This document shows positions 1 to 11,900 of a DNA stretch of 64,000 nt, piece after piece. How positions within the stretch are numbered: the first letter of the stretch is position 1; the number at the start of each line of letters is the position of its first letter. This DNA is from Citrus sinensis. Its lineage: Eukaryota; Streptophyta; Magnoliopsida; Sapindales; Rutaceae. The stretch is taken from assembly GCF_022201045.2 (NCBI RefSeq), contig NC_068557.1:31225501-31289500 (forward strand), read 5' to 3'. The position numbers and the translations under genes were made by a program. The notes under the pieces were generated by a model. It saw only the letters and a list, made by a program, of their open reading frames with translations, was not told where the DNA came from and made no database searches.

Positions 1-51
1 TCCTTTGCTGGCAAGATCTGCGATTCCTTGGTGTATTTTGGTTGTGGCCAT
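1..51 (-). CDS. Possible 5' end of a gene cut by the window edge
   Basis: An ATG at 51-49 on the minus strand opens a frame that stays open for all 17 codons to the window edge (MATTKIHQGIADLASKG). The composition is protein-like and the stretch is less AT-rich than its surroundings. I do not recognise the protein, and 17 codons are too few to assign a family. A palindromic MITE begins only 12 bp upstream of this ATG, so its promoter or leader would contain the element. It could equally be chance. Confidence 0.3.
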   Translation of the reverse strand, partial: MATTKIHQGIADLASKG

Positions 52-63
52 TATTGTAAATTA

Positions 64-213
64 GGTAAAACTTTATTTAATCCCTATATTTTAAAGTTAG
101 TGTCCTATATTGTAAATTGACCATCTATATTTTGATGTTTTGATATATTTTTAAAAATACATGGACTAATTGGACATTAACCTCAAAATATAGGGACTAA
201 ACAAAGTCTTACC
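64..213. mobile_element. Palindromic MITE, about 150 bp
   Basis: The two ends are long imperfect inverted repeats. The left arm starts GGTAAAACTTTATTTAATCC, and the reverse complement of the right arm starts GGTAAGACTTTGTTTAGTCC. Similarity continues through CCTATATTTT for about 40 bp per arm. The flanks ATTGTAAATTA (left) and ATTATAAATTT (right) resemble an 11-bp target-site duplication with two mismatches, which would suit a Mutator-like MITE. No coding capacity. Confidence 0.65.
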
Positions 214-2215
214 ATTATAAATTTCAGCTTTGTTAATTTGCTCGCTAATAATTGTTACAAATAAATTCATGTCCTTGCCTCAGGCCTCAGCACACACCTC
301 CTGAGAGATTGAAACAAGACATTGTCAAAGCAAATTAATCACAGTTGACTTGTGTGATGAGGATTAGTGAAATAAAAAATTGCCCCATCTGGGTATTTCA
401 AAATGCGCACAGCAAATTGCTGCTTTGTTGTCTTAACTGGCGGGAATGATTCATATGAAATCAAGTAACACTCATAATAACATGTGGGTGGTGTGTATGT
501 TGCATGAGGACGTGGCCATGAAATGTAAATTAGTCGGCTATAATTCAAATGGTCATGAAACTCGGAGTCATTTCCAACCACAACTGTTCAGAAAAAAAAA
601 AATTGTGATTACGCATACAAACCAATTAAGGAATGAGGGCTACCCATGCTAGCTCTTTGCAGCCAGCCGCAAAATTTGTTGTTATTGGTGACAAATTGAA
701 CCCTAACTTGAATGGAGCCTTTAAGGTTAGTAGCTGCCTCAACTTTAACAGAAAGCAAAATCATTAACTGATTGACACAAGGAGAATTGTTCGTTGTGAA
801 AGGAATCATGAACATTAGCAATGTATATAATTCGCCATTGACCTTGTTGATTTGAGGAAATTGGATTCGGATAAAGTATATTAGCTAGGACTGTGAGTGG
901 GCAAGTTGAGATTCGATGGGAAATGAAGCTTTCGGTATTGACAAAAGTATGCATGTGAGCCCCCACATAAAAAATATACATCATATGAACATTAAAAACG
1001 TGGAAGCAGCAGGCAAATGTCTATGGCTTTCATTTATACATAATACATTATCAGCTGAATCGAGGCTATAAATAACAATTTGGTTTTTTCCCTCCTATTG
1101 ATCTTTGTTAATTTCAACGCCCCTCGCCCTCCCTAAAAATCATCGAGACAATCCAACCATTAGAAACATTGTTAACTTCCAATATTTTTTTATTGTAGTA
1201 TCTTAAATATTTTTATCCTTAGAAATTTATATTGGTTAATTGTGAGTTTTATGAATTCAAGAGTAAATTATAAAAGACACACACAAAAAAAAAAAAAAAA
1301 ACGAAGAGAGAAATAATTAATTTACTAAAACAATCTTGTGGTGAGTTTGATCATTGTTCATTTTCAAAACTATGTAGATCGTTTATGAGCATGATAATAG
1401 TGAGCCGGCGTGGAGATAAAACGTGATACAAAAATGATTCATAGAAGTAAGCTGGCTTCGTCGATGAGAATGTAAGCAAAAAAATATTTGACATCTTATT
1501 GCATGCCGATCGAATTGACTAATAATGGCAGAATATATATAAAACAAGGAGAAGAGTCCAAACTATAATGCAGGTTAGTTATTTTGTTTATGATTGAGGC
1601 TAATAGCTAGCTAGCTACGTGTTCGTTGGGTTTATGTCGGTCAAATTATTGACTAGCCATCGCATGTAATTCAAGCTTCAACTTCTGTGTTTTCTTTTCG
1701 GCCGCAATAAAATTGTTTGTTTGACGATAAATGTCGGCGAGTTAAGTACGTGGCACCTCTAAGAATTTAACCAACTTTTTCACTATCGAACCAATATTTA
1801 ATTTTATAATCATATTAGACTATCGGCACCCCCCCACCCCCCCATAATCCTCTTTAAATCCTTTTTCAATATTTACAACTTTAACCTTAATTGTGATTAC
1901 AATATTGAATGAGAGACTATATATCAAACTAAACCTACATATTTTATATACACACACATATATTACTTTTGTACGTAGTAAAAAATCTTTACACAATCAA
2001 ATATGTTGTATGTATTTTTTTTTATTTTTAACACTCTTGTTATAAACTCCCTTTTATATATATTTAGCCCTAAATTAAATATATTTCTTTTATTAACTAT
2101 TTTTATACCAAGAGTGAGCAAAAAAGAATCATAAATTTATATAAATAAAAAAATCTGATGAATTTTTTTTAGAAGTAATTATGTAGGAAATCTTAATCAC
2201 CTTTTTTTTTTCTTC

Positions 2216-2257
<42 letters not shown>

Positions 2258-5200
2258 AACTCCATGGATATTAGGTGTGAACAATAAAAAAGAAAAAAAA
2301 TGAAACATTAGTTTTGATGAAGAATAATTTTAATTAAAACAAAATTTTTTGTTATAGGTTGTTATATATATTTCTAGATATTGAAATTAGAAAAATGAAG
2401 AAAATGGTTTTAAGAAATATATATAGCCATATAGGGGTGCCTATGTTCTGACTCTTAGGTAGCGTTTGTTTTTTTATTTGAAATCTAAATGAGTCTAAAT
2501 TTTTCTGAAGTCTGAATAGGTTTAATTATGAAAATATGAATGACATGTTTGTTTTTTGTTTTTAAATATCTGAATAAAAGTGGCATCTTATTTGTTTTCA
2601 CAATAAAAAACATCTTAAATTTGGTTATTTGACATTTATGTCCTTCTAAATTAAAACAAAAAAGAGGATTAAATTTTATATTTAGGAAATAAATTATTTT
2701 ACAAAGATATTTTTGGAATATAATATTTACTTGTCATTAAGACCTTTTTTCATTCAGATAAAAGTCATAAAAATTTACTTTTTCTATTCAGATGTAAATA
2801 TATGAAAATCAGACATAAGTTTCAAAAAATAAACAAATATATTTTAAAAAATATATAAAATTAATAAAATTTCATATTTAAAACATTTAATAAACAACCT
2901 CTAGTGTGTTAGTGTGTGTGTATATATCGTAAGAATGGCATATAAGAAACGTATCGGCAATGGAACCCACTTGTGCATTTGTTGTGTGGAGTTTGTTGGC
3001 CATATTTTCCTTATTAGCACTATTTTAGCTCAATCACAACTCAACTCAATTTATTGTCTTATGCTTTGAATCTTGATCACTACATTAAAGAATCACGTGA
3101 CTGATGGAACAACTCCACAGAATGATCCATTTCCCATTAACCTTTTATGCTTATGCCCTTTGCTTTCCTTTTTTACACACCATTTATCGTGGAAGCTTTT
3201 AATCAAGCTTCCGCATTTTGAATTTTCGATTAATTTCAGAACTTGTTACTGTGCTTTGATAGTTTGATTTAATTGTTTAAATAATGTTAAAGATCCTAAT
3301 ATCTGGATCCCAATTTATATAATACTGATATTTATATATTAAATAATATAATAATAATTTTACTACTTATAAAAGTCACATCTAATACATAAGTGATATA
3401 TGGGGTTAATTAGGGTAGAAATTGAGACTTAACATTCCCTACCATTATTAATCGTTAATTGTTCTCCTTTAAAAGGGGTTGATTTGGAGGGTGAGCACTT
3501 GGTCTGAAGCAACATATAACTCATCAATGTTGTAGTTGCAACTTGCAAAATCAATTACTCTATCACATGGTTCGTTAGTTTCTCAGGGTTTTGCTTATTT
3601 ACCGCATCATCGACAAAAGTTTAGAGCAAAGGGAAACCCCCCATTCAGTCCCTTATTTTTGGTTTCTCATTTACTCAGATTGTCAAAAATACTTAAATAT
3701 TTATCTATCAATTGAAAGATTTTGTTAAAAGTTTACCATTTTTCCCCACGTTTTCATGTTTCAAATGGTCTGTGAGTTTCCTTTTTTTTTTTTTCCCCCT
3801 TTTCGATATTAATTAATATGACGAGAAAGGTGACGTTTAGCCTTCAAATATAAAATTTAGATGTCAATTTTCTAGTAGTCGATAGGTATTAAGTTTTTTT
3901 TTTTTAAGAAAATTGGAAGTCAAAGTATGAAAAGTTCCAGTTATGTACATGTCTAGACTTTTGAACACTATTTATCACTCCGTAATGGATTAACAGAACT
4001 TGGAACCACCATTTTTAAGAGGCAGAAAATTCATCAAGCTCAAAAGCAGAAGTCCCCATTTCGGGGGTTTCTAACGTGAGGGCTTAAAATGTCATCAATA
4101 ATCAATAAGATGATTAATTAACCTGTTTTTATCAAGAACTACCCGGGGTAAAAAAAAAGAAAAAAAGACAAGCTAATTAAGTATACTAGTAATCAAGAAT
4201 CTCTGTACACAGTTTATTGTGAAAAATAGTAGGTGAGTTGAGTGCGTTGGTTTACTTGTACATATATACAAAGATTATTTTTAAGGATCACAATGACAAT
4301 GGCCATGGCGATAGTGACTAGCCACGAAGCATTTAATGAATTAGGTCTTGGCATTGAAGCTGTGAACCATCCAGCATCTTTCGAAGGTCTATTGTTGAAA
4401 ATCTCATCTTATTTTGTGGTCCCATTCATAATCAAAGAGAATATATATTAGTTTCGGATGTGACTTGTTGATGCGCGTACTTTCCTTAGTTTTTCCTCCA
4501 TATTATTATGATCGAGTGTACAAAGTAACAATATTATTGACCTTGTTAATTAATTACTTTCTTAAGGCATACACACCTTGGTAATAAAGTCATTCATTCT
4601 TAATGTTGATAATCAAGAAATAGTATTTCCTTTTTCTGCTAAACACGTCAAAACCCTTGGCTTTGGATTTTCAATTTGTCCTGACAATTTCCATGAAACA
4701 CAAGGGAAAAAAAACAGGAACCAGTATTAAGGTTTAAGTTCGACCGTTTCTTGAAGTCTTTTAAGGACTATGGGTCATTCCAACTCACTTAGGAAACTTA
4801 TTTCGCATATGGTTAACACTTAATGTGCGGTCCAAATTGAGAGAGAGAGAAGAAATTGGCTTCCAACCCACACAAAGATTTCCCTTTTTTGGTAAATTTT
4901 TAATTGCTACGCACCTTTACCATTCATGTCGGATACTTTTTGAATTTGAGCTTTAATTTTGAGCCACTACATGCTTAAGCTTATAGCTCATGATTTCCAA
5001 ATAAAAACAAAGGAATAGATTTTGACCATAGATCAATAACAATATATGCGTGTTAAAAAAAAAAAAAAATCAATAGTTTTTTGAAATGATAAAAATTCTT
5101 ACCTGAATTTCTTTTCGATTGTAATGACCTCATTGGAATATTTTTTGTTTTTTTTGACAAATTTCTTGGAATCTTTCTTGTAAATCTCAAAGGTTAAGGA

Positions 5201-8200
5201 ACGCTTTATGAGGTTTTTAAAATCAATCTATGTCTTTCTCCATTTTAGGCAAAAAGTATTTATATGACTTTCTTGTTAGGAAAAATGATAGCATGCTTAC
5301 ACTAAGGAAAAGAAAAATGAGAAAAGAAAAAAACGATGTCCCTCTTGATATACTCGAAACAATTTACCACAAAAGACAAGTCTGAGGTGTAGGTATTTTC
5401 GTATGTTACATCTTGCAAAATTAATTGAAACACATATAATTCAGCGGTAAAACTTTCTATATATTTAGTTGTACAAAATGTGATAAAAGCACAGTACTAA
5501 TTGCCCTCAAAGTGGTCCTCTTAAGAGATATGGGGAGATTTTCTTGTTGTGAACCCATTAAGAAAATTTGACTGAAGAGACCATCCATAATTATATCATT
5601 AATTGTCCTTTCTACTTTAAAAATAATCAGATTCAGCCTCATAGCTAATTGTAGTAAAAGAGTTTTCAGAAAGTCCATACTCTAATGACACAGGAAGAAA
5701 GAAAATTTAAAAACGATCATCTAAATTGATCTTCTTATTGCCAAATGAACAAGCTTGAATTTTCTAAGAAGATCGATCATATTGTGTCATCTTTTTACTA
5801 CGAATTTAAGCATATGAAATTACGCACGAAATTGCACAGAATTTGTTACTATGTCTGCGTCACAAATATTAGCCCTAGCTAGGTGAAATAACTACGTTTA
5901 ATTAACGTGTTTCCTGTACAGTCACAATAATCGCGGAAAAAAAAAAATAATGCAAATCATTAAGAGAAAAAAAAAATCTTCATATTAGTGAAACCACTTG
6001 AATCAACGACTTCAAATACGACTCAAAAAATTAAATTGTTTGACAATTGCTTGAGTAACACTTGCGTGATTGCTTGTGTTACGGAAATCTGATCAATAGA
6101 GAACCCTAAGGTGGCTGACTATGTGTAAAGAATTTGAAGACGTTTGAGTGTGAATGCTATTGCCACGCATCAATTAATTTTTGACTACTTGATCAAATGA
6201 TAAAATATCAATGTATATATGAACCATGGACTTGAATCATGTATGCGTGGTTCCATGTCCATAGGAAACACTATATCACTCATAATGATCGCTAAAAAAT
6301 GACTAATCATTCCAACATTTAACATGTAATGTCAAGGTGGGTATGCAAAAAGTGACCTGTCCTTGAGAACTATTAAGTGACGTCTGGCACGAGGTAAAGC
6401 AGAGAACAAACTGTGTGGCTGGGGGAGATAATCATTAGTTCAACGTTGATCCAATCGAATTAATCAAAGAGAGAGTGAGGTGACAGAGGAATATTTGAGA
6501 AGCAATGCCAGTTGGTAAAGTCAGTAATTCTCATTTGAGCAGTGCATATGATTGCCAAAGTATAAATTAAAGCAGGAAACAAAAAATGAAAGAAGAAGAA
6601 ATAAGTTAATTAGAGCACTAAGTGGGATTGGCATTGAATCATGAAACGGATGAACAAACCCGTCAAACCTATGGCTCTCACACAATACTAAAATATTGAA
6701 AAAAAAAAGGGAAACGATTAATTGATTCGTTGATTGCCAAATGCTTCTTCTACAACTACTATAAATGAGTTTAACAGTATAAGTAGATGAATGCTAGATG
6801 CATCACATGGAGTTGCCTTCACTTTTGTCATAACCCATGAGTCACAACCCTAGTCCTAGTAAAACAGTCATGCTTTCAAGAAGGTAAGAAAATTGAGAGC
6901 TGAAGAGAATAATGGAGCCTTTGAAGTGTGAGTGGGGTCTAATTCTAATAAAGGAAAGAGGTCTTATTGTATTGATTATACCTTTGAGCAATTTTGTACA
7001 AGTATATTTTTCTTATATAACATTTATCATATCGCCATTGCTAATTATTTAATAATTAAATAAATTATTCTTTTATATATATTTGTATGTATGTATTTAA
7101 TTCATTCATGTAGTCAAAAAGTCTAAGTAGAAAACAATATTAATTGAAAATGGCACTATTCATAAAAAATATTTCTAGTGAGGCACAATGGGAATTGAAA
7201 CTATGAGAAGAATAGATCCATTAAGCACACACAAACTTGAAATAGTAATTAAAAAAAAATTAATGATATAGTCACAAACTCTTGTATAAGTTTATTTTGT
7301 ACAAACTGATATGACACTAATTCATTGGTTGAATTAAATATCCCTTAGCTCACATGATTTATTTATATTATTTTATATTTTCATCCAACCAATGAATTAA
7401 TGCCACATCAGTTTGTACAAAATAAATTTGTACAAGAGTTTGTGGTTGTATCATCACTCTAAAAAAATATAACAATCTATTAAAAGTTCATTGCGCAAGT
7501 GTAAGGTGTGTATGCAGCTTAAGTTTCATTCAGGATTCAGATTGAAACACTATAAGGGGCTTATTTCATATATAATTTTTTCAGCAAATATGATATTTTG
7601 TAAATTTCTTAAAGGCCGCTTATTTTATAAGTTTCTCTATATTGAAAATGGTTAGTAAAAACAAATATGAGGTTAGTTTTTATAAGCATCTTATTAAATT
7701 TTTAAAAACAGATGGCAGCTTACTTTTTATAAATAGCCTATTATTAAATAAGTCAACACACTTTTTCAAAATTCCTATTATAATTTTAATATCTCAACAA
7801 AAAAATGTATTATTTTTCAATGCGTCCTAATATATAAATTAAAGGAAATTTAAACTTATGTCATTCTTGTCATTTTATAATAAAATAACATTTTTCGTAA
7901 TAAAATTTACCAAATGTACGTTGGTTTTTAAATTCATAGCAATTGCAACAATATATATTTTAACAAACACCAAGTACTTTTTTTATCAGCAGCCTATTTT
8001 ATCCGCACAAGAGAAGAAACTTATTTCATCATCTACCCCAATTGAAAACTGGCTCTTAAGTAATTTAATCTCCATAAATTGAATAAAAATAATTACCCGC
8101 TTATATATGGTTTCTGAATATTATGAGAGAGTGTATGCGATTCCCAAATTTAGCCTCCTCTTTTGCTTCATCTCCAATTCATACCACTTGTAATTTTTAT

Positions 8201-8400
8201 TTTTATTTTTTTAAAAAAAAAAAAGAAAAAGACAATAAAGAAAACAACAAAAACTATAAGCATAAAATTTTTATTTTTTTATTATTTTCTTTCAGTTATA
8301 AAAAAAAGGTAAAAATCTTAGAAAGTTAGCAGAGTAGAGATTAAGTGAATATATAAAAACTAAATGGACGAACCCCAATTAATTAATTAAGAGTCGTAAA
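214..8400. other. Gene-poor region upstream of the MADS-box gene
   Basis: About 8 kb of AT-rich DNA. The open frames here are short, low in complexity and lack splice support, so I call no gene. It holds a GA microsatellite near 2221-2253, many A/T homopolymers and one MULE-like MITE copy at about 7259-7459. The part nearest 8400 must contain the proximal promoter of the MADS gene. I see no protein-coding similarity elsewhere. Confidence 0.6.
7259..7459. mobile_element. MULE-like MITE, copy 1
   Basis: One of three related elements of about 200 bp in this window (others at 21454-21654 and 62061-62262). The ends are long inverted repeats: the left arm includes CACAAACTCTTGTATAAG and the right arm mirrors it with TTTGTACAAGAGTTTGTG, ending TATCATCACTC. 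The left terminus is degraded (TTAATGATA instead of GAGTAATGATA), and the flanking A-rich sequence makes the target duplication uncertain. The core is AT-rich and non-coding. Confidence 0.75.
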
Positions 8401-8407
8401 TATACTT

Positions 8408-8415
8408 TATAAATA
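8408..8415 (+). promoter_or_regulatory. TATA box of the AGAMOUS-like gene
   Basis: TATAAATA lies about 510 bp upstream of the ATG. A CT-rich leader (8440-8598) follows it. A plausible 5' leader intron has donor GTTAGA at 8599 and acceptor TCAG or GCAG at about 8900-8905. A non-coding first exon with a leader intron is the usual arrangement for AG-clade genes. Confidence 0.6.
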
Positions 8416-8921
8416 CCCACCTCATCCTCAAAAGCTCCATCTCCTTAACTTTCACTTTCTCTTCTGCTTCTCTCCCTGCTCTGTTCTCATTTTTTGTTAA
8501 GTAAGAAAGAAGAGAGAAATCCCAAATCCTGCTGAATCCTGCTGAAACCTTTGTTTCTGCTGTCCTTTTGATAATCAAAATCATTCTACATTCCTTTGGT
8601 TAGATAGTGAGTGAGAAAAATAACACAATAAATCCCATCTCCGTTTTAATTGCTCCTCCGCTTTTGTGTTACTCTCAACTTATATATGTATATGTTGATC
8701 ATCGCAAAAAGTACAAATTAATTAAGATACACACAGTCTATATAACTAGAATATCAGCAATATTGTTTCTTCTAAAAATTTGCCCGACTAAACCAAATGA
8801 TTCTAAATGTATTACAGCTAGCTACCTTATAAATTAATTAATTAGTTATATATTATAAGTATTCATCACTTTTGTTTTTGTTCTGTTGAATGAATGAATC
8901 AGGCAGGTGGTCAAGAAAAGA

Positions 8922-11900
8922 ATGGCGTTTCCAAATGAATTAGCAGCAGGAAGAGAGGAATTATCACCAAAGAGAAAAATGGGGAGAGGAAAGATCGAGA
9001 TCAAGCGGATCGAAAACACAACAAATCGCCAAGTGACCTTCTGCAAGAGGCGCAATGGTTTGCTCAAGAAAGCTTACGAATTATCTGTTCTTTGTGATGC
9101 TGAGGTTTCTCTTATCGTCTTCTCCAGCCGCGGCCGCCTTTATGAGTATTCCAACAACAGGTATAATATTTTATATACCTCCACTAATCTCTACACATAT
9201 TACATACATATCTGTATGTCTCTACCTTTCTCAATCCCAATTTCTCAACCCTACTTTGATTTTTTTTCTTTTTTTCTTTTTTAACTTAATTTCATGTTTT
9301 TTTTTTTTAAATCACTTAAGTTCTGAAGAAATCTTGTAGCTTTTTTCTAAGGTTATATGGTCATGGTGATTTTCTTTAGTTTTCTTTTCTAAAATTGGGA
9401 CTTTTATTTCTTTCTTGATTTCTTTTTCCGGGGGTTATTCTGCAAAAGTTTCGGAATATTAGATCCTAGTCATGATTTTTTTTTTTTTTTTTTTTTTTTG
9501 CTTCTGCTATAGATCTTTGGCTGGATTTAAGGTCAAAGAACATACTCATTAATTTTTTTTTTTAAAAAAAAAAATAGATTCACTTGTCTTTCTTCTTTCT
9601 GTTTTGTTTTTTTTCTTTTTATGAGCTTTATGGGGGTGTTTATATTTTTTTTTGTTTATTTATTTATTTTAGCTTTCTGTTTATGATCATATTTTGAGCT
9701 CTTGGTTTGGTGAATACATAGATCTGGTGTAATAGATAGAAATAGAAGCATTATATATGGTTATGGTCACACAGTAGTAGAAGTAGCAGCAGAAACAAGC
9801 ATAGGTTTGGCAGTGAGATCACCTCCCTCCATTGTTGTTAAATTTTCTGTTTACTTTCTTTTTTGCCCTTCCCCATTATTCCTCTTTGCCTTCTTTTGCT
9901 CTCTTTCCCTTTCTCTTCTGTGTTTGTTATTGTCATCTATGAGGCTGGCTAGCCAAGTGAAAGGCCTACTAGCCAACTGAAGCTAGCTGTCCAATTTCTT
10001 TGTCACTTCCTTAATGGCACGTCAGTCGCACATCAACGCAATCACAAGTACATAGTCAAAACTCAAAAGCAAAATTATCAATCCAGTCTCAAATAAAGAT
10101 TTTTTATATACATATGAACATTAGGGTTCCGAACAAGGAACCCCCAATTTTGGTTTCTCTGATCAAAACTTTTATCAAATCTAACTCTTTCAACCAATCA
10201 AAACCGAATTAAGTCACGTTTAATCAACACCCATATTACGTCTTCGCCAAAATCACACGAAATCTTCTCTAGCCAATCAGATTTAATCACAAATTTTACT
10301 TTTTCTTAAAAAAAACTAACCCTAGTTAGGGTTTGAGGACCATACCAGACCGAGATGAAGTTGGTTTGTGGTTTGTTGTCTTAGTTACAAGAATCTTGGG
10401 TCACGTCACACACGATTTTTCAGTTTCTTTCCATTACTGACAAAAGAGTTTATGTCATGATTCCTAAAACTAGCTTCTCCTTATTATTATTATTATTTTA
10501 ATTTCATCCCGTCATCTGAACCCTAATTTTTTTTTTTTAACACTTTTAAATCTTCTATGGTGCTAAAATTCAAATATCCCACCTGCTGCCCCATTTTTTA
10601 CAAATTTGATTTACCTGTTTCTCTCTCTCAGTTAAATTCTTTTACAAAGCTCTGTTAGACACAGTCGTGGAACCAATCAGATTGCATCAACTGAGAAAAT
10701 CATTACAGCAAGTCACTGTTGGCATTTTCCAGAGAGCTTTGCATATGTTGAAGATCTTGCATAGATATTTTTATGTAAGTTTAGTTTTATAGAGAGAGAG
10801 AGAGAGAGAGATTACAAGAAAGATGGTGATGATGATGTGGGTTCTGCGAGCCAATGAGAGACTTCTGAGCTTTTTTTTATTTTCCTTTTGGCTTCTTTCA
10901 TGCAATCAAAACTTTGGCTGCTCAGTCGGACTCGGACGGCTCTGATTCACTCTGACCTTCAGACTGAATAAAGTTTCTGATTTGCAACAAAATAAGATAA
11001 AAACTTAAATCTTATACAGTACTTTCACTAATCGAGGTGGATAATAAGGTTAGGGTTCTGGCTATCATCTATTGGTTAATGGGTAAGTGACACATGGCGC
11101 ATATTTGACCATAGACCGCATTTAGCCAATCATATGTTTAGGGCTTATGCCAGCTTGGCAGAGACAGCCAGTCACAGGTCGAGGAAATTAAGGTATCTGA
11201 ACCACGATCGAGAAAAGATAAGTGGATCTCTTTTCACTGTTGCAAATAGAAATTATTATTATTACTTTTAGCAAAAAATTCATATCATATCACACGAATT
11301 TGGGATAATTTTTCAGACAAGAGTATGAGTCTGACTCAGCAACTGAGATTTCATCCTTCGCCATTATTATACGCTTTAAGGTTTCGTATTAGGTTTAGTT
11401 AACTGAAAGAGTTGGTTGATTTGACCGTTGAGACGGCACAATTTGGCGGTTAATTGCATTAGAGCTTTTCCCACTGTCCAGAATTAGAGTCATCATAACA
11501 TGCCCACGTGAGAGATTCGAAAAGGTTGCTTATTTTTTTGCTGAAAATCAGGAGCTACTTGCATTCGGGACAATATATATATGTGTATTGTCACCATTCA
11601 AATCCTAATGTTGCTTTTTTAGCCATTATGGGAAATTTTTTTTTCCTCTATGTTCAATTATTCAAAGATTTGTACTGATCTATTTTCTATATATCAAATC
11701 TCAATGACTTCGTCTAGAGGGTTTGAGATTGGAAGAGGACAAGTTCTTGTAGAGATATTAATTTTCTCATAACAGCTAACTAATTTGCTGCTTGATTATC
11801 CATAAATCAACATAAGTTATGCCAAGATTACTGTAATATGCGTATGTGTTTGTTGGTAGATTGGATACCTTTATGGCATTTAAATATAACTGGGAGGAGG

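Noticed and set aside
339..984. Several overlapping open frames of 68-80 codons
   Set aside because: Both strands overlap, composition is not protein-like, there are no splice partners and no family resemblance.
2456..2904. Possible hAT-like MITE (starts TAGGTAGCGTTTGTTTTT, ends near AACAACCTCTA)
   Set aside because: The ends match only after gaps and the flanks show no target duplication.
7612..8082. Open frames and an AAGGCCGCTTATTTT-type possible TIR element
   Set aside because: Very AT-rich; no matching opposite end could be placed and the frames are low complexity.
9055..9339. Second plus-strand frame overlapping the MADS exon
   Set aside because: Shadow of the MADS coding sequence running into a T-rich intron.
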